Shown here: in pieces, positions 35,852-44,225 of the stretch
How positions within the stretch are numbered: position 1 is the first letter of the stretch
Layout: every line of letters starts with the position of its first letter
Assembly: GCA_019187225.1 (NCBI GenBank)
Contig: JABAQQ010000019.1
Coordinates: 1 to 64,000, forward strand
Source of the DNA: Saprospiraceae bacterium
GTDB taxonomy: Bacteria > Bacteroidota > Bacteroidia > Chitinophagales > Saprospiraceae
Reading direction: 5' to 3'
Length of the DNA: 64,000 bases
The notes under the pieces: model-generated
Told to the model about the DNA's origin: nothing
What the model saw: the letters and a program-made list of their open reading frames with translations, nothing else
Database searches by the model: none
Program-made: the position numbers and the translations under genes

Positions 35852-37276
35852 CTACTCCAATAATTGTCCTAACTGAACCTCCGCATCCACGATGTCCTGT
35901 GCGTAAGCGTTTGAAGTGATGCCGTAATTGGTGATGAAAGTCAGGAAAACCTGTTTTTTAGTACCCGTGTGATCTATAAAGCGCTGTCGCTTCTCTATCA
36001 ATTGTTGATAGTATGCTGGTGTGATAGCGAAGGGGCCGCTGTGAAATATGATTTCGCAAAGATTGATACTGTTGTCTTTGCGATCAATCAACAGGTCAAT
36101 TTGGAACCCCGGCGTTTCATCGGACGCGGGAATCCGCATACTGGAAACTTCGGTATAGACGGCAGCTATGCCCAAGGCGCGTTTGATAGCGTCAATATGT
36201 TTGTGGCACAGTGTTTCAAAGGCATAGCCCGCCCATATCTTATAGGACTGGCTTTCCGCCAGTTGTTGCCAGATTCCGGGGCTGTATTTTTTATTCGTTT
36301 GGATAAATCGGTGGTAAAAAATGCTGTATTCGTCCACCAGCCGGTAAGTAGAACCTCGTTTTTGTTTGCCGAAGGGCGTATTCTCCACCACAAAGTCGGA
36401 AACGATCAGTTCCTCCATGGCTCTTTGATAACTGCCGGTGGGTTGATTCATTCCGATTTCCTGAAGTATTTCGGCATGCAACATCCCATGGTGCCGCGCT
36501 GACAAGGCCGCCACGATCTGTTGGTGTATTACGGCATTGTTGAAAAGGGCTTGGAAAAGGTTTTGGTATTCGTTGTGCAAAATTCCGGTCGGGGCAAAAC
36601 ATACCCGCTCGATGGCCGCCGAAAAACTTTCCCCTTTCCGGAGGTTTTCCAAATAGAACGGGATTCCGCCAAGTGCCATATATATTTTCGTCAAATCCTG
36701 GAGGCTGAAGGAAAGCCCTTTGCTGGTTAGAAAAGCGTGCGTTTCGGCGAGGGTAAACGGGTGGAGATGGATATTTTCGGTGATCCGGTTGTGCAGACCG
36801 CCCGGGTCGTTGATCACCTTTTTGATAATCCAGGAAGTTGCGGAGCCGCAAATTACCAGAACAAAGTGCGACTCTTTGGACAGGTAATCGTTCCAAAAGT
36901 GCGCGAGCATCTGCACAAAACCAGACTTTGGCGTTTCGATCCAAGGTAGTTCATCCAGAAAAATGACGTGTTTGCGGTCTTTGGGCAATGTCTTGAGGTA
37001 CCCTTTCAACTGCAAAAAAGCCGATTGCCAGTTTTCCGGGTTCTGTGGAATGTTGGTCCCGTCGTACTCCGACAATTTTACGCCAAAATTGACCAATTGC
37101 GCGGCCATGCTTCCATTCTGGATGCCGGTCATGCTGAAACAGTAATGGTTTTTCAGCATCGTATCCACCAGAAAGGTTTTTCCCACGCGCCGCCTGCCCG
37201 TAACCGCCAAAAACTCGGAACGCCCGGAAACAAGCAGCCGTTGGATTTTTTCGATTTCTTTTTTTCTTCCAATCAT
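35852..37276 (-). CDS. AAA ATPase with DUF234-like C-terminus
   Basis: The 474-aa protein starts MIGRKKEIEKIQRLLVSG and has Walker A TGRRRVGKTFLV, Walker B HVIFLDELPW and the CGSATSWIIKKV motif. A helix-turn-helix-like stretch follows near 275-320 (MNQPTGSYQRAMEELIVSDFV). The C-terminal DUF234 part has GFQIDLLIDRKDNSINLCEIIF, a D..E pattern like PD-(D/E)xK nucleases. These archaeal-type ATPases (ATPase_2 family) have no established role. It is flanked on both sides by direct AraC-tail copies F2 and F3. Confidence 0.87.
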   Translation of the reverse strand: MIGRKKEIEKIQRLLVSGRSEFLAVTGRRRVGKTFLVDTMLKNHYCFSMTGIQNGSMAAQLVNFGVKLSEYDGTNIPQNPENWQSAFLQLKGYLKTLPKDRKHVIFLDELPWIETPKSGFVQMLAHFWNDYLSKESHFVLVICGSATSWIIKKVINDPGGLHNRITENIHLHPFTLAETHAFLTSKGLSFSLQDLTKIYMALGGIPFYLENLRKGESFSAAIERVCFAPTGILHNEYQNLFQALFNNAVIHQQIVAALSARHHGMLHAEILQEIGMNQPTGSYQRAMEELIVSDFVVENTPFGKQKRGSTYRLVDEYSIFYHRFIQTNKKYSPGIWQQLAESQSYKIWAGYAFETLCHKHIDAIKRALGIAAVYTEVSSMRIPASDETPGFQIDLLIDRKDNSINLCEIIFHSGPFAITPAYYQQLIEKRQRFIDHTGTKKQVFLTFITNYGITSNAYAQDIVDAEVQLGQLLE

Positions 37277-37412
37277 TTGAAAATAGGTGGATTGCGAGAT
37301 AAAAGTCGCTTGGCTATGTATAAATGCAGGTCAAATTTAGTCCTATACTTGGAAATAACGTTAAAAAATTAATACTTATTTCCAATTATGACCTTGTTTT
37401 TGGAAATAAGTA
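37277..37412. other. upstream region of ATPase with inverted repeat
   Basis: First part of the 452-bp gap before recA. A 12-bp inverted repeat ACTTATTTCCAA / TTGGAAATAAGT (37374-37385 and 37400-37411) lies right beside AraC-tail fragment F3, with a third half-copy at about 37348-37361. It may be the ATPase promoter/operator or a mobile-element end. The rest of the gap holds F3 and the recA terminator. Confidence 0.5.
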
Positions 37413-37505
37413 ATAGCGCAAGTGGCCTCGAAGATGGGCTACGACGATACCCGCTCTTTTGCGCGGAGTTTCCGGCAGCGGTACGGGAAGTTGCCTTCGG
37501 ATTAG
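37413..37505 (+). pseudogene. fragment of hybrid-regulator AraC tail (F3)
   Basis: In frame it reads IAQVASKMGYDDTRSFARSF then RQRYGKLPSD and stop (TAG at 37503-37505), closely matching the regulator's last 31 residues. It is preceded by the inverted repeat next to ATPase 35852-37276. Confidence 0.75.
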
Positions 37506-37663
37506 CAAAACAAACAATACGACCAACAAAAAGACAGTGGTGATGATATCCAAAGATGATCCGAGTGACGTAGAGGCTGGCTGCCGTCCAGAAAATTGAG
37601 GGACAGGTAATGTCCTAAACACATACGCCGCATAGCACCCCTATCGCAAGCGCAGTAAAAACA

Positions 37664-37700
37664 AGAAGGGTTGAACGTCACCCGTACGCTCAACCCTTCT
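37664..37700 (-). terminator. recA terminator
   Basis: A 15-bp stem with one mismatch (37664-37678 with 37686-37700, 7-nt loop) is followed on the minus strand by a T-rich tract. It lies about 30 bp after the recA stop. Tandem CTAAACC-like repeats (37701-37728) sit between. Confidence 0.7.
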
Positions 37701-37728
37701 AAACTATTCTAAACCCTTCCAAACCCAA

Positions 37729-38799
37729 TCAAAAATCATCTTCCCCGTCATCGCCTGCCGCTACTGCCACTGCGGCGCCTGCAGACTGTTTCACCGGCCC
37801 TGTCGCCGCTTTTTCCTTGACTTTTTGTTCAATTTCCGCCGCGACTTCAGGGTTGTCGAGCATGAACTGTTTGGCGGCATCGCGTCCCTGGGCGATTTTC
37901 GCGCCGTTGTAGCTGTACCACGCGCCGCTTTTCTGGATGATGTCGAAGTCGGCACCGAGGTCCACGATCTCGCCTGCTTTGGAGATGCCCTCGCCGAAGA
38001 TGATGTCGAAGGTGGCTACGCGGAATGGCGGGGCGAGTTTGTTTTTCACCACTTTCACTTTTACCTGGTTGCCCACCACGTTGCCGTCTTTGTCTTTCAT
38101 GGCCGCGCCGCTTTTGCGGATGTCGAGGCGCACCGAAGCATAAAATTTCAAAGCGTTGCCGCCGGTGGTTGTTTCCGGGTTGCCGAACATGACGCCGATT
38201 TTTTCGCGCAACTGGTTGATAAAGATGCAGCAACAGCCGGTGCGGCCGATGTTGGCGGTGAGTTTGCGCATGGCCTGGCTCATGAGGCGCGCCTGGAGGC
38301 CCATTTTGGAGTCGCCCATTTCGCCTTCGATCTCGGCGCGCGGCACGAGGGCAGCCACCGAGTCAATGACGAGGATGTCCACCGCGCCGGAGCGGATGAG
38401 GTTTTCGGCGATCTCGAGCGCTTGTTCGCCGTTGTCGGGCTGGCTGATGAGCAGGTTGTTGACATCCACGCCGAGGGCTTCGGCGTAGAAGCGGTCGAAG
38501 GCGTGCTCGGCGTCCACGATGGCCGCGATACCGCCTTTTTTCTGGCATTCGGCGACGGCGTGGATGGCGAGGGTGGTTTTACCCGACGATTCGGGGCCAT
38601 AGATCTCGATGATGCGGCCTTTCGGATAGCCGTAGCAGCCGAGCGCCATGTCGAGGCCGAGCGAGCCGGAGGGAATGACGTCCACTTCGACGGCTTGTTT
38701 GTCGCCGAGGCGCATGATGGTGCCCTTGCCGTAGGTTTTATCGAGGCGGTCAATGGTGGCCTGAAGGGTCTTGAGCTTATTTTCTCTATCGTCTGCCAT
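37729..38799 (-). CDS. recA: recombinase A
   Basis: Starting at ATG 38799 ([20 protein letters not shown]) gives 356 aa, the normal RecA length; the frame extends upstream without a good start. Seen: Walker [31 protein letters not shown] (Walker B and loop L1), [20 protein letters not shown] (L2 region) and an acidic C-terminus (GDDGEDDF). RecA forms DNA filaments for homologous recombination and SOS-type signalling. An AT-rich leader of about 95 bp carries a -7 box at 38900-38907. It follows the mosaic region described above. Confidence 0.97.
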   Translation of the reverse strand: MADDRENKLKTLQATIDRLDKTYGKGTIMRLGDKQAVEVDVIPSGSLGLDMALGCYGYPKGRIIEIYGPESSGKTTLAIHAVAECQKKGGIAAIVDAEHAFDRFYAEALGVDVNNLLISQPDNGEQALEIAENLIRSGAVDILVIDSVAALVPRAEIEGEMGDSKMGLQARLMSQAMRKLTANIGRTGCCCIFINQLREKIGVMFGNPETTTGGNALKFYASVRLDIRKSGAAMKDKDGNVVGNQVKVKVVKNKLAPPFRVATFDIIFGEGISKAGEIVDLGADFDIIQKSGAWYSYNGAKIAQGRDAAKQFMLDNPEVAAEIEQKVKEKAATGPVKQSAGAAVAVAAGDDGEDDF

Positions 38800-38899
38800 A
38801 GGTTGAGAGAGGGTGAGAAGGTGAGGAGATGAACGTTTTTTTACTGACAATGTGGGATTTAGGATTCCAGTTTTGTTTGTTTTGGAAGGAAACCGGCGA

Positions 38900-38907
38900 C
38901 AAAAATA
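38900..38907 (-). promoter_or_regulatory. -7 box of recA, TATTTTTG
   Basis: On the minus strand this matches TAnnTTTG, about 100 nt before the recA ATG. No strong -33 box was found; the surrounding DNA is AT-rich. Confidence 0.4.
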
Positions 38908-39049
38908 AACAAAATGTTGTTTGAGTAAAATTTTTTGGGAGAAATTTTTAAAAAAAGTTTTAAATGGTGGGAGGGAGTGCGGACAAATTTAAGGATTCCA
39001 TCAATAAAATATGTGTTACAGAAGGATTGTCCGGAATGGAGAATAAATA

Positions 39050-42000
39050 TTAGCGGGCAGACCTGGCGACCCTAAACCCCACGCTGTAACCTTGATGATT
39101 GGGTGTCCCGCTGTATCGCACTGCTGGCCGGCAGTAAAAAGAATTATCCGCCCATCCTCCCCCCCGGAAGATGCGAACACCACCCCTTGCAGGGCCTTTT
39201 GGGTCGGTGGCCGCCCCAGCTGTATAATTGCCTTTCCAGTCCCAGCACCATTCCCAGACGTTACCACTCATGTCGTGGATGCCCAACTCATTGGCTATTT
39301 TCTGGCCAACCGGGTGCGTTTTCCCGCCGGCGTTCCCGGCAAACCAGCCTGCCTCGTCAAGATGGTTGCTGCCTGAATAGATGTGGTTTTTTCCCATCGC
39401 ACCGCCTTTTGCGGCATACTCCCATTCGGCTTCGGTGGGCAGGCGAAACCCATTGGCAGCCCAGTTGCAAGTGACGTTATTTCCCTGGACAGTATAACAG
39501 GGTGTGAGGCCGTTTAACTGGCTGAGCCAATTACAGTAAGTGACAGCATCGAGCCAACTGACATTGACCGCCGGATTTTTTCCGCGGGCCGAGCCTTGGT
39601 TTTTGGTTTTTTTGCGTCCGGTTTTTGTGCAAAACTGATCGTATTCTTCGAAGGTCACTTCGTATTTCCCGATTTGAAAATCGCTTACTGTCACGGGATG
39701 GACGGGGCTTTCATCGTCGTTACCGTCGGTACTGCCCATGTTGAAAGTGCCACCTTCGACGCTCACCATTTCCGGAAGGGTTTGCACGATATTTTTGCCG
39801 GGTGCAGGGATTTCTCCTTCTGCGAGGCGGAAGCCATAGTCAATACTTCTTCTGCCGGGATAATATCTGTCGCGATTTGCAACCCTGGTATTCGTTGCCC
39901 CGAAATACCAGGAGCCGCCGCGCAAAACACGGCAGCCGTCGCATTTGTCAACCTTGCAATTGGGATACGGTAGCGATTCGTTTTCGCACCACTCCCAAAC
40001 ATTGCCGGACATATCAAAGATGCCGAGTTCATTTGGTTTTTTTGAACCAACGGGATTTGCGCTGCTTATTTGCTGGCCGTACCAACCGACTTCGGCTGGA
40101 TCGTTGCTGCCAGCATACTTATATCCTTTGGATTTAATTCCGCCGCGAGCGGCAAATTCCCATTCCTCTTCGGTTGGCAACCGGTATCGCTTCCGGGTCA
40201 GAGCGTTCAGCTTATTGAGGAATGACTGTACGTCGTTCCACGAAACATCATCCACCGGGCATTCGGGGCAATCATCCTGAAAAGAAGGCGTGTTTCCCAT
40301 GATTTCTTTCCAGTCAGCGCGTGTAACCTCATATTTGCCAATTCTAAAATCCCCAACCTCCACTTGATGAGGGCATTCATCGTTTTGAGCGTCAGAACTT
40401 CCCATGGTATAGGCGCCACCTTTTACAAAAACCATTTCGAGGCCGGATTTCCGATTTGAAGGAACATTCAACGCTGCATCGGTACTCGCCAGGGAGGAAG
40501 ATTGCTCACACCACATTGTGCCCCGCCGCATATCCACCTCCGTACTATCAAAATACCAGGCGGAATAGAAGAAATAGCAGGCAGAATCCCGGTTGCCCGA
40601 TCGATAAAGCGAAACGCCCTGGTTAAATAGTGCCACTGCAATATTCTTGTTACCTTCGTTATACACCTTTTTCAGGAAAGGTTTTGCATTCTCTGTACTT
40701 ACCAGTGGTATAAAATACGGCGGCGGTGGCGGGGGTGGCGGCGCATTAACCTCAAAAGAATCAGAGTTAATATCGTTTGAAGGCAGCAAAACAATTCTTG
40801 CTCTTTCGACCGAAAGACTGTCTGCTTTCTGAATATTTCCCGCTCCGATCGCTTCTCTTATCAGCCATTCGAGGTACAAGACATTCTTTTCTTTGGTATC
40901 CAAACAAAGTGTAAGTGTTTCTTTTTCACTTGTTTGACCTGGAACTTTCTTCTTTTGATCTGTCCTTGTAAAATCATATTTTACCATTTCTCCGTTACAA
41001 TCATACTGCTCTTTATTCGGCGATGTGTCACCCAATGTCACAGATGCAATTCCCCCTATCAATACAACCGTTGCCAGACCGAGAAGTATATAAAAAAAAC
41101 GGTTTAACTGAAGCGGAATTAGTTTTGACCTGGGCGTTGTTAAGGATTTTGTTTCGTCTGCCTGATGGAGCATTTTTCGGCTTTGACTGATAAATAGAGC
41201 CATGATCACGGCAGTCCACATCAACAAATCATTTTCACTGACGGGCCACAACAATCCGATAAATCCGATTGTCCAAACCGGTAACAACCAGGACAATCCT
41301 GAGGCCCAGCCCAAACCCGCATACCCCGAAGGATGCACATACTTTTTCCACGCATCCGGCACCACAAAATCCAGCGGCGAACGCGGTCGCTCCAGGTATT
41401 TCAGCACGGTAAAATCGGCTTCGGTACCGGAAGCCAGCATCCGGGCGATTTCCTGTTCCAGTTCTTTTTTGCGGCGTTCGTCCGGGGTGGTGAACCACTC
41501 GTTGACCGCAATATTCATCTGGTAATCGTCAAAGGCGGCGGAGTTCTGCGGGGGAGGGCTACGACGAAGCAACAGGGCGAGTTCGGCGCGCAGGTGGAGC
41601 AGCAGCGCCGGGTGTTCGTGTTCCAGCCAGTCGAGCAAGACGGCGCGGGCGGTCGAAGGGATTTCGCCTTCCACGAACCAGGGCAGGCGGAAGAGGCGCA
41701 GCAACCCCTCTACACTAACCAATTCGGAAGATGAGGAATCAGGTATCCGGGGTTGGGTACTGTCAACTGCCATTGCCGATTGCCAACTGCCTGCTGCCAA
41801 CTGCCTTCCCAACCAAAGCGTCAAATCCCAATGCAATGAAGGATAGATGGCGCAGGCAGCGATCCACTGGAGCATGGGCGTGTCGTAGTGGAGGCGGAGC
41901 AAAGGCAAAGGATCGTTTGCGTTGGGCTGTATGGGCAGTTGGGAGGCGTCTTTTACTCTGGTGCGCCATTCGTCGAAGTGCGCATCCTGTCCGTCTTCAA

Positions 42001-43318
42001 GTTCTTCCACCCAAAAACTCAGGCCTTGCAGGGTGGCGGGTAAAACGGTAAATATCTCGGGCAGGCGGCGTTCCAGACGGCCCCAATCGGCAAGGGCTTT
42101 GGGTGTGAAAAGGGCGCGTTGTTTCCAGGCGGCGAACAAGCTCGTCCAGGGGGCGAGTTTGCCGGAAAGCGGGCTGACGAGTTGCGCTCCAGTGCCGACC
42201 ACAAGCAGCCGCGCCGAGCCGTAACGCTGCTGAAGTTCCTGCAAACCAACACCGTGCGTATATTCTTCGTTGAAACAAACCCGCATATCGCTGTCGAAGA
42301 AAAAGCGCGCCATCTCGATCTCCTGCTCCCGGAAAGCGTGGTACAAAGCATCGAAAAGCCGGGCGCGGTGGTTCTGGATGCTCTGCCGGTCAATGAGCAA
42401 GAGGTAATCCACCGGCTGGGTGTGCTCCCGGAATCGGAACTCCGGCAGACCGCCGCGCTCGGCGGTGGCGTGAATGGTGCGGGGCAGGTCGAGCGCAAAG
42501 GTGTCGGCGCCCGTGCGGCGGCGCATCACTTGCAGGGCGTAAGCAAATCCATCGCCGGTCAATATGTTGTCGCCACCTTCGATGCGGATATTCCAGCAAT
42601 AGGGCGGTTGGTCTTTATGCTCGCGTTCGGCAATGAGTTTACGGCGTTTTTGTTCCAGGTAAAGCCAGATGGCAACCAATAGCAGTGTGAACGGGATCAG
42701 CAAAGCCCAACGCAGCCACCACCAATGGGCGAATAGCCATGCCTGCCAGGGCGAAGGCGGTATCAGGGCATACTTAGAAAGGTCATGGTCGTATGGAAAG
42801 GGTTTGGATTGAAAAAGGGGTTGCTGGTTTGAGGTTTCTGGTTGCACTGACTGAACACGGGAATTCGTATCAGGACTGGGTAAGTTCTCGATAAAAGCCT
42901 GAACAGTTTCTTCCGGTCGGGGTATCCCCCAAAAATAGTAATAGGCGCCTATCGCTATGGCAAGAAGCACCGGTGCTGAAAAAATGAGGAGGCGCCAACG
43001 TCTCTTTTGGGGTGATTTTTCGGCGGCTGAAGCCGCCGCTACTGTACCGGCGGCTTCAGCCGCCGAAATGTTATCCTCCACTGCTTCCACTCTTTTCCGG
43101 CACTCATCAAACATCTCATACACCCGCTCCTGCTCTTGCGGATTGCGCGCCAGCAGGGGACAGAGGGCCAGCCGCAGCATTTCTGCATCGGCGGCTTTCG
43201 GCAGCCGGTGCAAGACTTCCTGTACTTGCAAGAGTTTGCCCGTTCCCAACGAATAACCTTCCGCTTCGAGGGTGGCGAGCAGTTCGGCGGCAAGGTGGTA
43301 TGTCAGGGTTTGGTTCAT
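39050..43318 (-). CDS. CoxE/vWA-like membrane protein with two FGE-sulfatase domains (conflict-system effector/sensor candidate)
   Basis: The 1422-aa protein begins with a CoxE-like helical domain (LLATLEAEGYSLGTGKLL ... LLARNPQEQERVYEMFDECR). Two membrane segments (about 110-128, 200-220) are followed by a vWA-like fold (about 300-420: VDYLLLIDRQSIQNH, ARFFFDSD, LLVVGTGAQLVSP) whose metal motif is degenerate. Three more membrane segments lie at about 675-760. A Pro-rich linker follows, then two FGE-sulfatase domains (about 960-1165 and 1180-1422) with EMVFVKGGAYTMGSS, DMSGNVWEWC, RVLRGGSW and GFRLA-type motifs. Its start overlaps the MoxR gene by 4 bp, fitting a MoxR-vWA pair. A palindrome (43019-43067) and heptamer repeats (41763-41806) lie in frame inside it. 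Confidence 0.8.
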   Translation of the reverse strand: MNQTLTYHLAAELLATLEAEGYSLGTGKLLQVQEVLHRLPKAADAEMLRLALCPLLARNPQEQERVYEMFDECRKRVEAVEDNISAAEAAGTVAAASAAEKSPQKRRWRLLIFSAPVLLAIAIGAYYYFWGIPRPEETVQAFIENLPSPDTNSRVQSVQPETSNQQPLFQSKPFPYDHDLSKYALIPPSPWQAWLFAHWWWLRWALLIPFTLLLVAIWLYLEQKRRKLIAEREHKDQPPYCWNIRIEGGDNILTGDGFAYALQVMRRRTGADTFALDLPRTIHATAERGGLPEFRFREHTQPVDYLLLIDRQSIQNHRARLFDALYHAFREQEIEMARFFFDSDMRVCFNEEYTHGVGLQELQQRYGSARLLVVGTGAQLVSPLSGKLAPWTSLFAAWKQRALFTPKALADWGRLERRLPEIFTVLPATLQGLSFWVEELEDGQDAHFDEWRTRVKDASQLPIQPNANDPLPLLRLHYDTPMLQWIAACAIYPSLHWDLTLWLGRQLAAGSWQSAMAVDSTQPRIPDSSSSELVSVEGLLRLFRLPWFVEGEIPSTARAVLLDWLEHEHPALLLHLRAELALLLRRSPPPQNSAAFDDYQMNIAVNEWFTTPDERRKKELEQEIARMLASGTEADFTVLKYLERPRSPLDFVVPDAWKKYVHPSGYAGLGWASGLSWLLPVWTIGFIGLLWPVSENDLLMWTAVIMALFISQSRKMLHQADETKSLTTPRSKLIPLQLNRFFYILLGLATVVLIGGIASVTLGDTSPNKEQYDCNGEMVKYDFTRTDQKKKVPGQTSEKETLTLCLDTKEKNVLYLEWLIREAIGAGNIQKADSLSVERARIVLLPSNDINSDSFEVNAPPPPPPPPYFIPLVSTENAKPFLKKVYNEGNKNIAVALFNQGVSLYRSGNRDSACYFFYSAWYFDSTEVDMRRGTMWCEQSSSLASTDAALNVPSNRKSGLEMVFVKGGAYTMGSSDAQNDECPHQVEVGDFRIGKYEVTRADWKEIMGNTPSFQDDCPECPVDDVSWNDVQSFLNKLNALTRKRYRLPTEEEWEFAARGGIKSKGYKYAGSNDPAEVGWYGQQISSANPVGSKKPNELGIFDMSGNVWEWCENESLPYPNCKVDKCDGCRVLRGGSWYFGATNTRVANRDRYYPGRRSIDYGFRLAEGEIPAPGKNIVQTLPEMVSVEGGTFNMGSTDGNDDESPVHPVTVSDFQIGKYEVTFEEYDQFCTKTGRKKTKNQGSARGKNPAVNVSWLDAVTYCNWLSQLNGLTPCYTVQGNNVTCNWAANGFRLPTEAEWEYAAKGGAMGKNHIYSGSNHLDEAGWFAGNAGGKTHPVGQKIANELGIHDMSGNVWEWCWDWKGNYTAGAATDPKGPARGGVRIFRGGGWADNSFYCRPAVRYSGTPNHQGYSVGFRVARSAR
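41763..41806. repeat. heptamer repeat inside FGE gene, unit AACTGCC type
   Basis: About six 7-bp units (AACTGCC, ATTGCCG, GCTGCCA and similar) lie within the coding sequence. On the coding strand they add a Gln/Ser/Ala/Trp-rich loop (QLAAGSWQSAMAVDS). Confidence 0.7.
43019..43067. repeat. 20-bp-arm palindrome inside the FGE gene
   Basis: Perfect inverted repeat TTCGGCGGCTGAAGCCGCCG (43019-43038) with its complement at 43048-43067 and a 9-nt loop. It is in frame and encodes an Ala/Glu-rich linker (EAAGTVAAASAAE) just before the first membrane segment. Confidence 0.85.
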
Positions 43319-44223
43319 TGATGGAGCATATTCAAATCCTCTTTGCTTTTCGCCAGCACTGAATAAGATATGCGCAGCACTTCCCGCTCCTGGGCAGAAA
43401 GTTTGTCCGGGTGTTCGAGTTTATGCGCTGGAAATTCCATGCGACGCAGCAGGGCAGCCCATTGTATGAGTTCGGCGGTCGCGGGGTTTTTGCGGAGTTT
43501 GCGGCGGCGGATATCCTCGAAATGGGCAATGATCGCCTGAATATCCTTTTCGCCATAGCCCTCCACTTTAGCCGATACGATATGGAGCAAAGTTGCGGCG
43601 TCGGGGAAAGGAATATGGTAGTAGACCACGCGGCGCAGAAAAGCGTCGGGCAGATTTTTTTCCGAATTGGATGTCATCACGATGATGGGGCGGTTGCCGG
43701 GCGAGGCGGCGTAATGTTTGCCGATCTCCGGTACTTCGAAGCGAAGGTCTTCGAGTGCGGCCAACACGTCGTTGGGCAGGTCGCGCGGGGCTTTGTCTAT
43801 TTCGTCGAGCAGAACGACTGCCCGGCGGTCGAGGCGAATGGCATCGCCGAGGGCCTGGTAACGGATGAATTTGACTTCGATGTCGTCGGGCGTCAGGGTC
43901 GCTTTTTGCGTTTGGCTGTATTGAAAATGCCCCAGTGCATCGTAGCGGTAGAACAAATCCTTCGCTACCGATGTCGTTTGGGCGTTGAAAACCAGCGGCT
44001 TACCCAAGTTGAAAAAATGCGCGATATGTTGCGCCAGTTCCGTTTTGCCGGTGCCGGGTTCGCCGGTGAGCAGAAGCGGCAGGCCGAGGTTGAGCGCAAC
44101 ATTGACGGCACTGGTGAGGCCAGGAGATGGCACATACAGGCGCGGGTCGTGGAGTTTTTTATTGATGGCGATGGTCGGGAGTTCGGCCTGCCCAGCGGGT
44201 TGGTAGTGGTGGAAGTTGCTCAT
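43315..44223 (-). CDS. MoxR-type AAA+ ATPase
   Basis: The 302-aa protein has the MoxR arrangement: LPLLLTGEPGTGKTELAQHIA (Walker A), AVVLLDEIDKAPRDLPNDVLAALED (Walker B and following helix), IVMTSNSEKNLPDAFLRRVVYYHIPFPD (sensor 1, arginine finger), and a C-terminal lid ending KSKEDLNM. MoxR ATPases act as chaperone-like remodelers with vWA partner proteins. Here it starts 2 bp after the EAD/iSTAND-like gene and overlaps the next gene's start by 4 bp, so the three are transcribed and translated together. It is the energy module of the proposed conflict system. Confidence 0.92.
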   Translation of the reverse strand: MSNFHHYQPAGQAELPTIAINKKLHDPRLYVPSPGLTSAVNVALNLGLPLLLTGEPGTGKTELAQHIAHFFNLGKPLVFNAQTTSVAKDLFYRYDALGHFQYSQTQKATLTPDDIEVKFIRYQALGDAIRLDRRAVVLLDEIDKAPRDLPNDVLAALEDLRFEVPEIGKHYAASPGNRPIIVMTSNSEKNLPDAFLRRVVYYHIPFPDAATLLHIVSAKVEGYGEKDIQAIIAHFEDIRRRKLRKNPATAELIQWAALLRRMEFPAHKLEHPDKLSAQEREVLRISYSVLAKSKEDLNMLHQ

Positions 44224-44225
44224 TT

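Noticed and set aside
37386-37622. Minus-strand 78-codon frame in the recA spacer
   Set aside because: The plus-strand AraC-tail fragment F3 is homologous to a real gene, so this is its shadow.
37825-38832. 335-codon plus-strand frame opposite recA
   Set aside because: Antisense to an intact recA; open only because of GC-rich codon use.
39050-43318. Role as a sulfatase-maturing enzyme
   Set aside because: The FGE domains are fused to membrane and vWA-like parts, sit in a MoxR operon, and no sulfatase gene is in the window.
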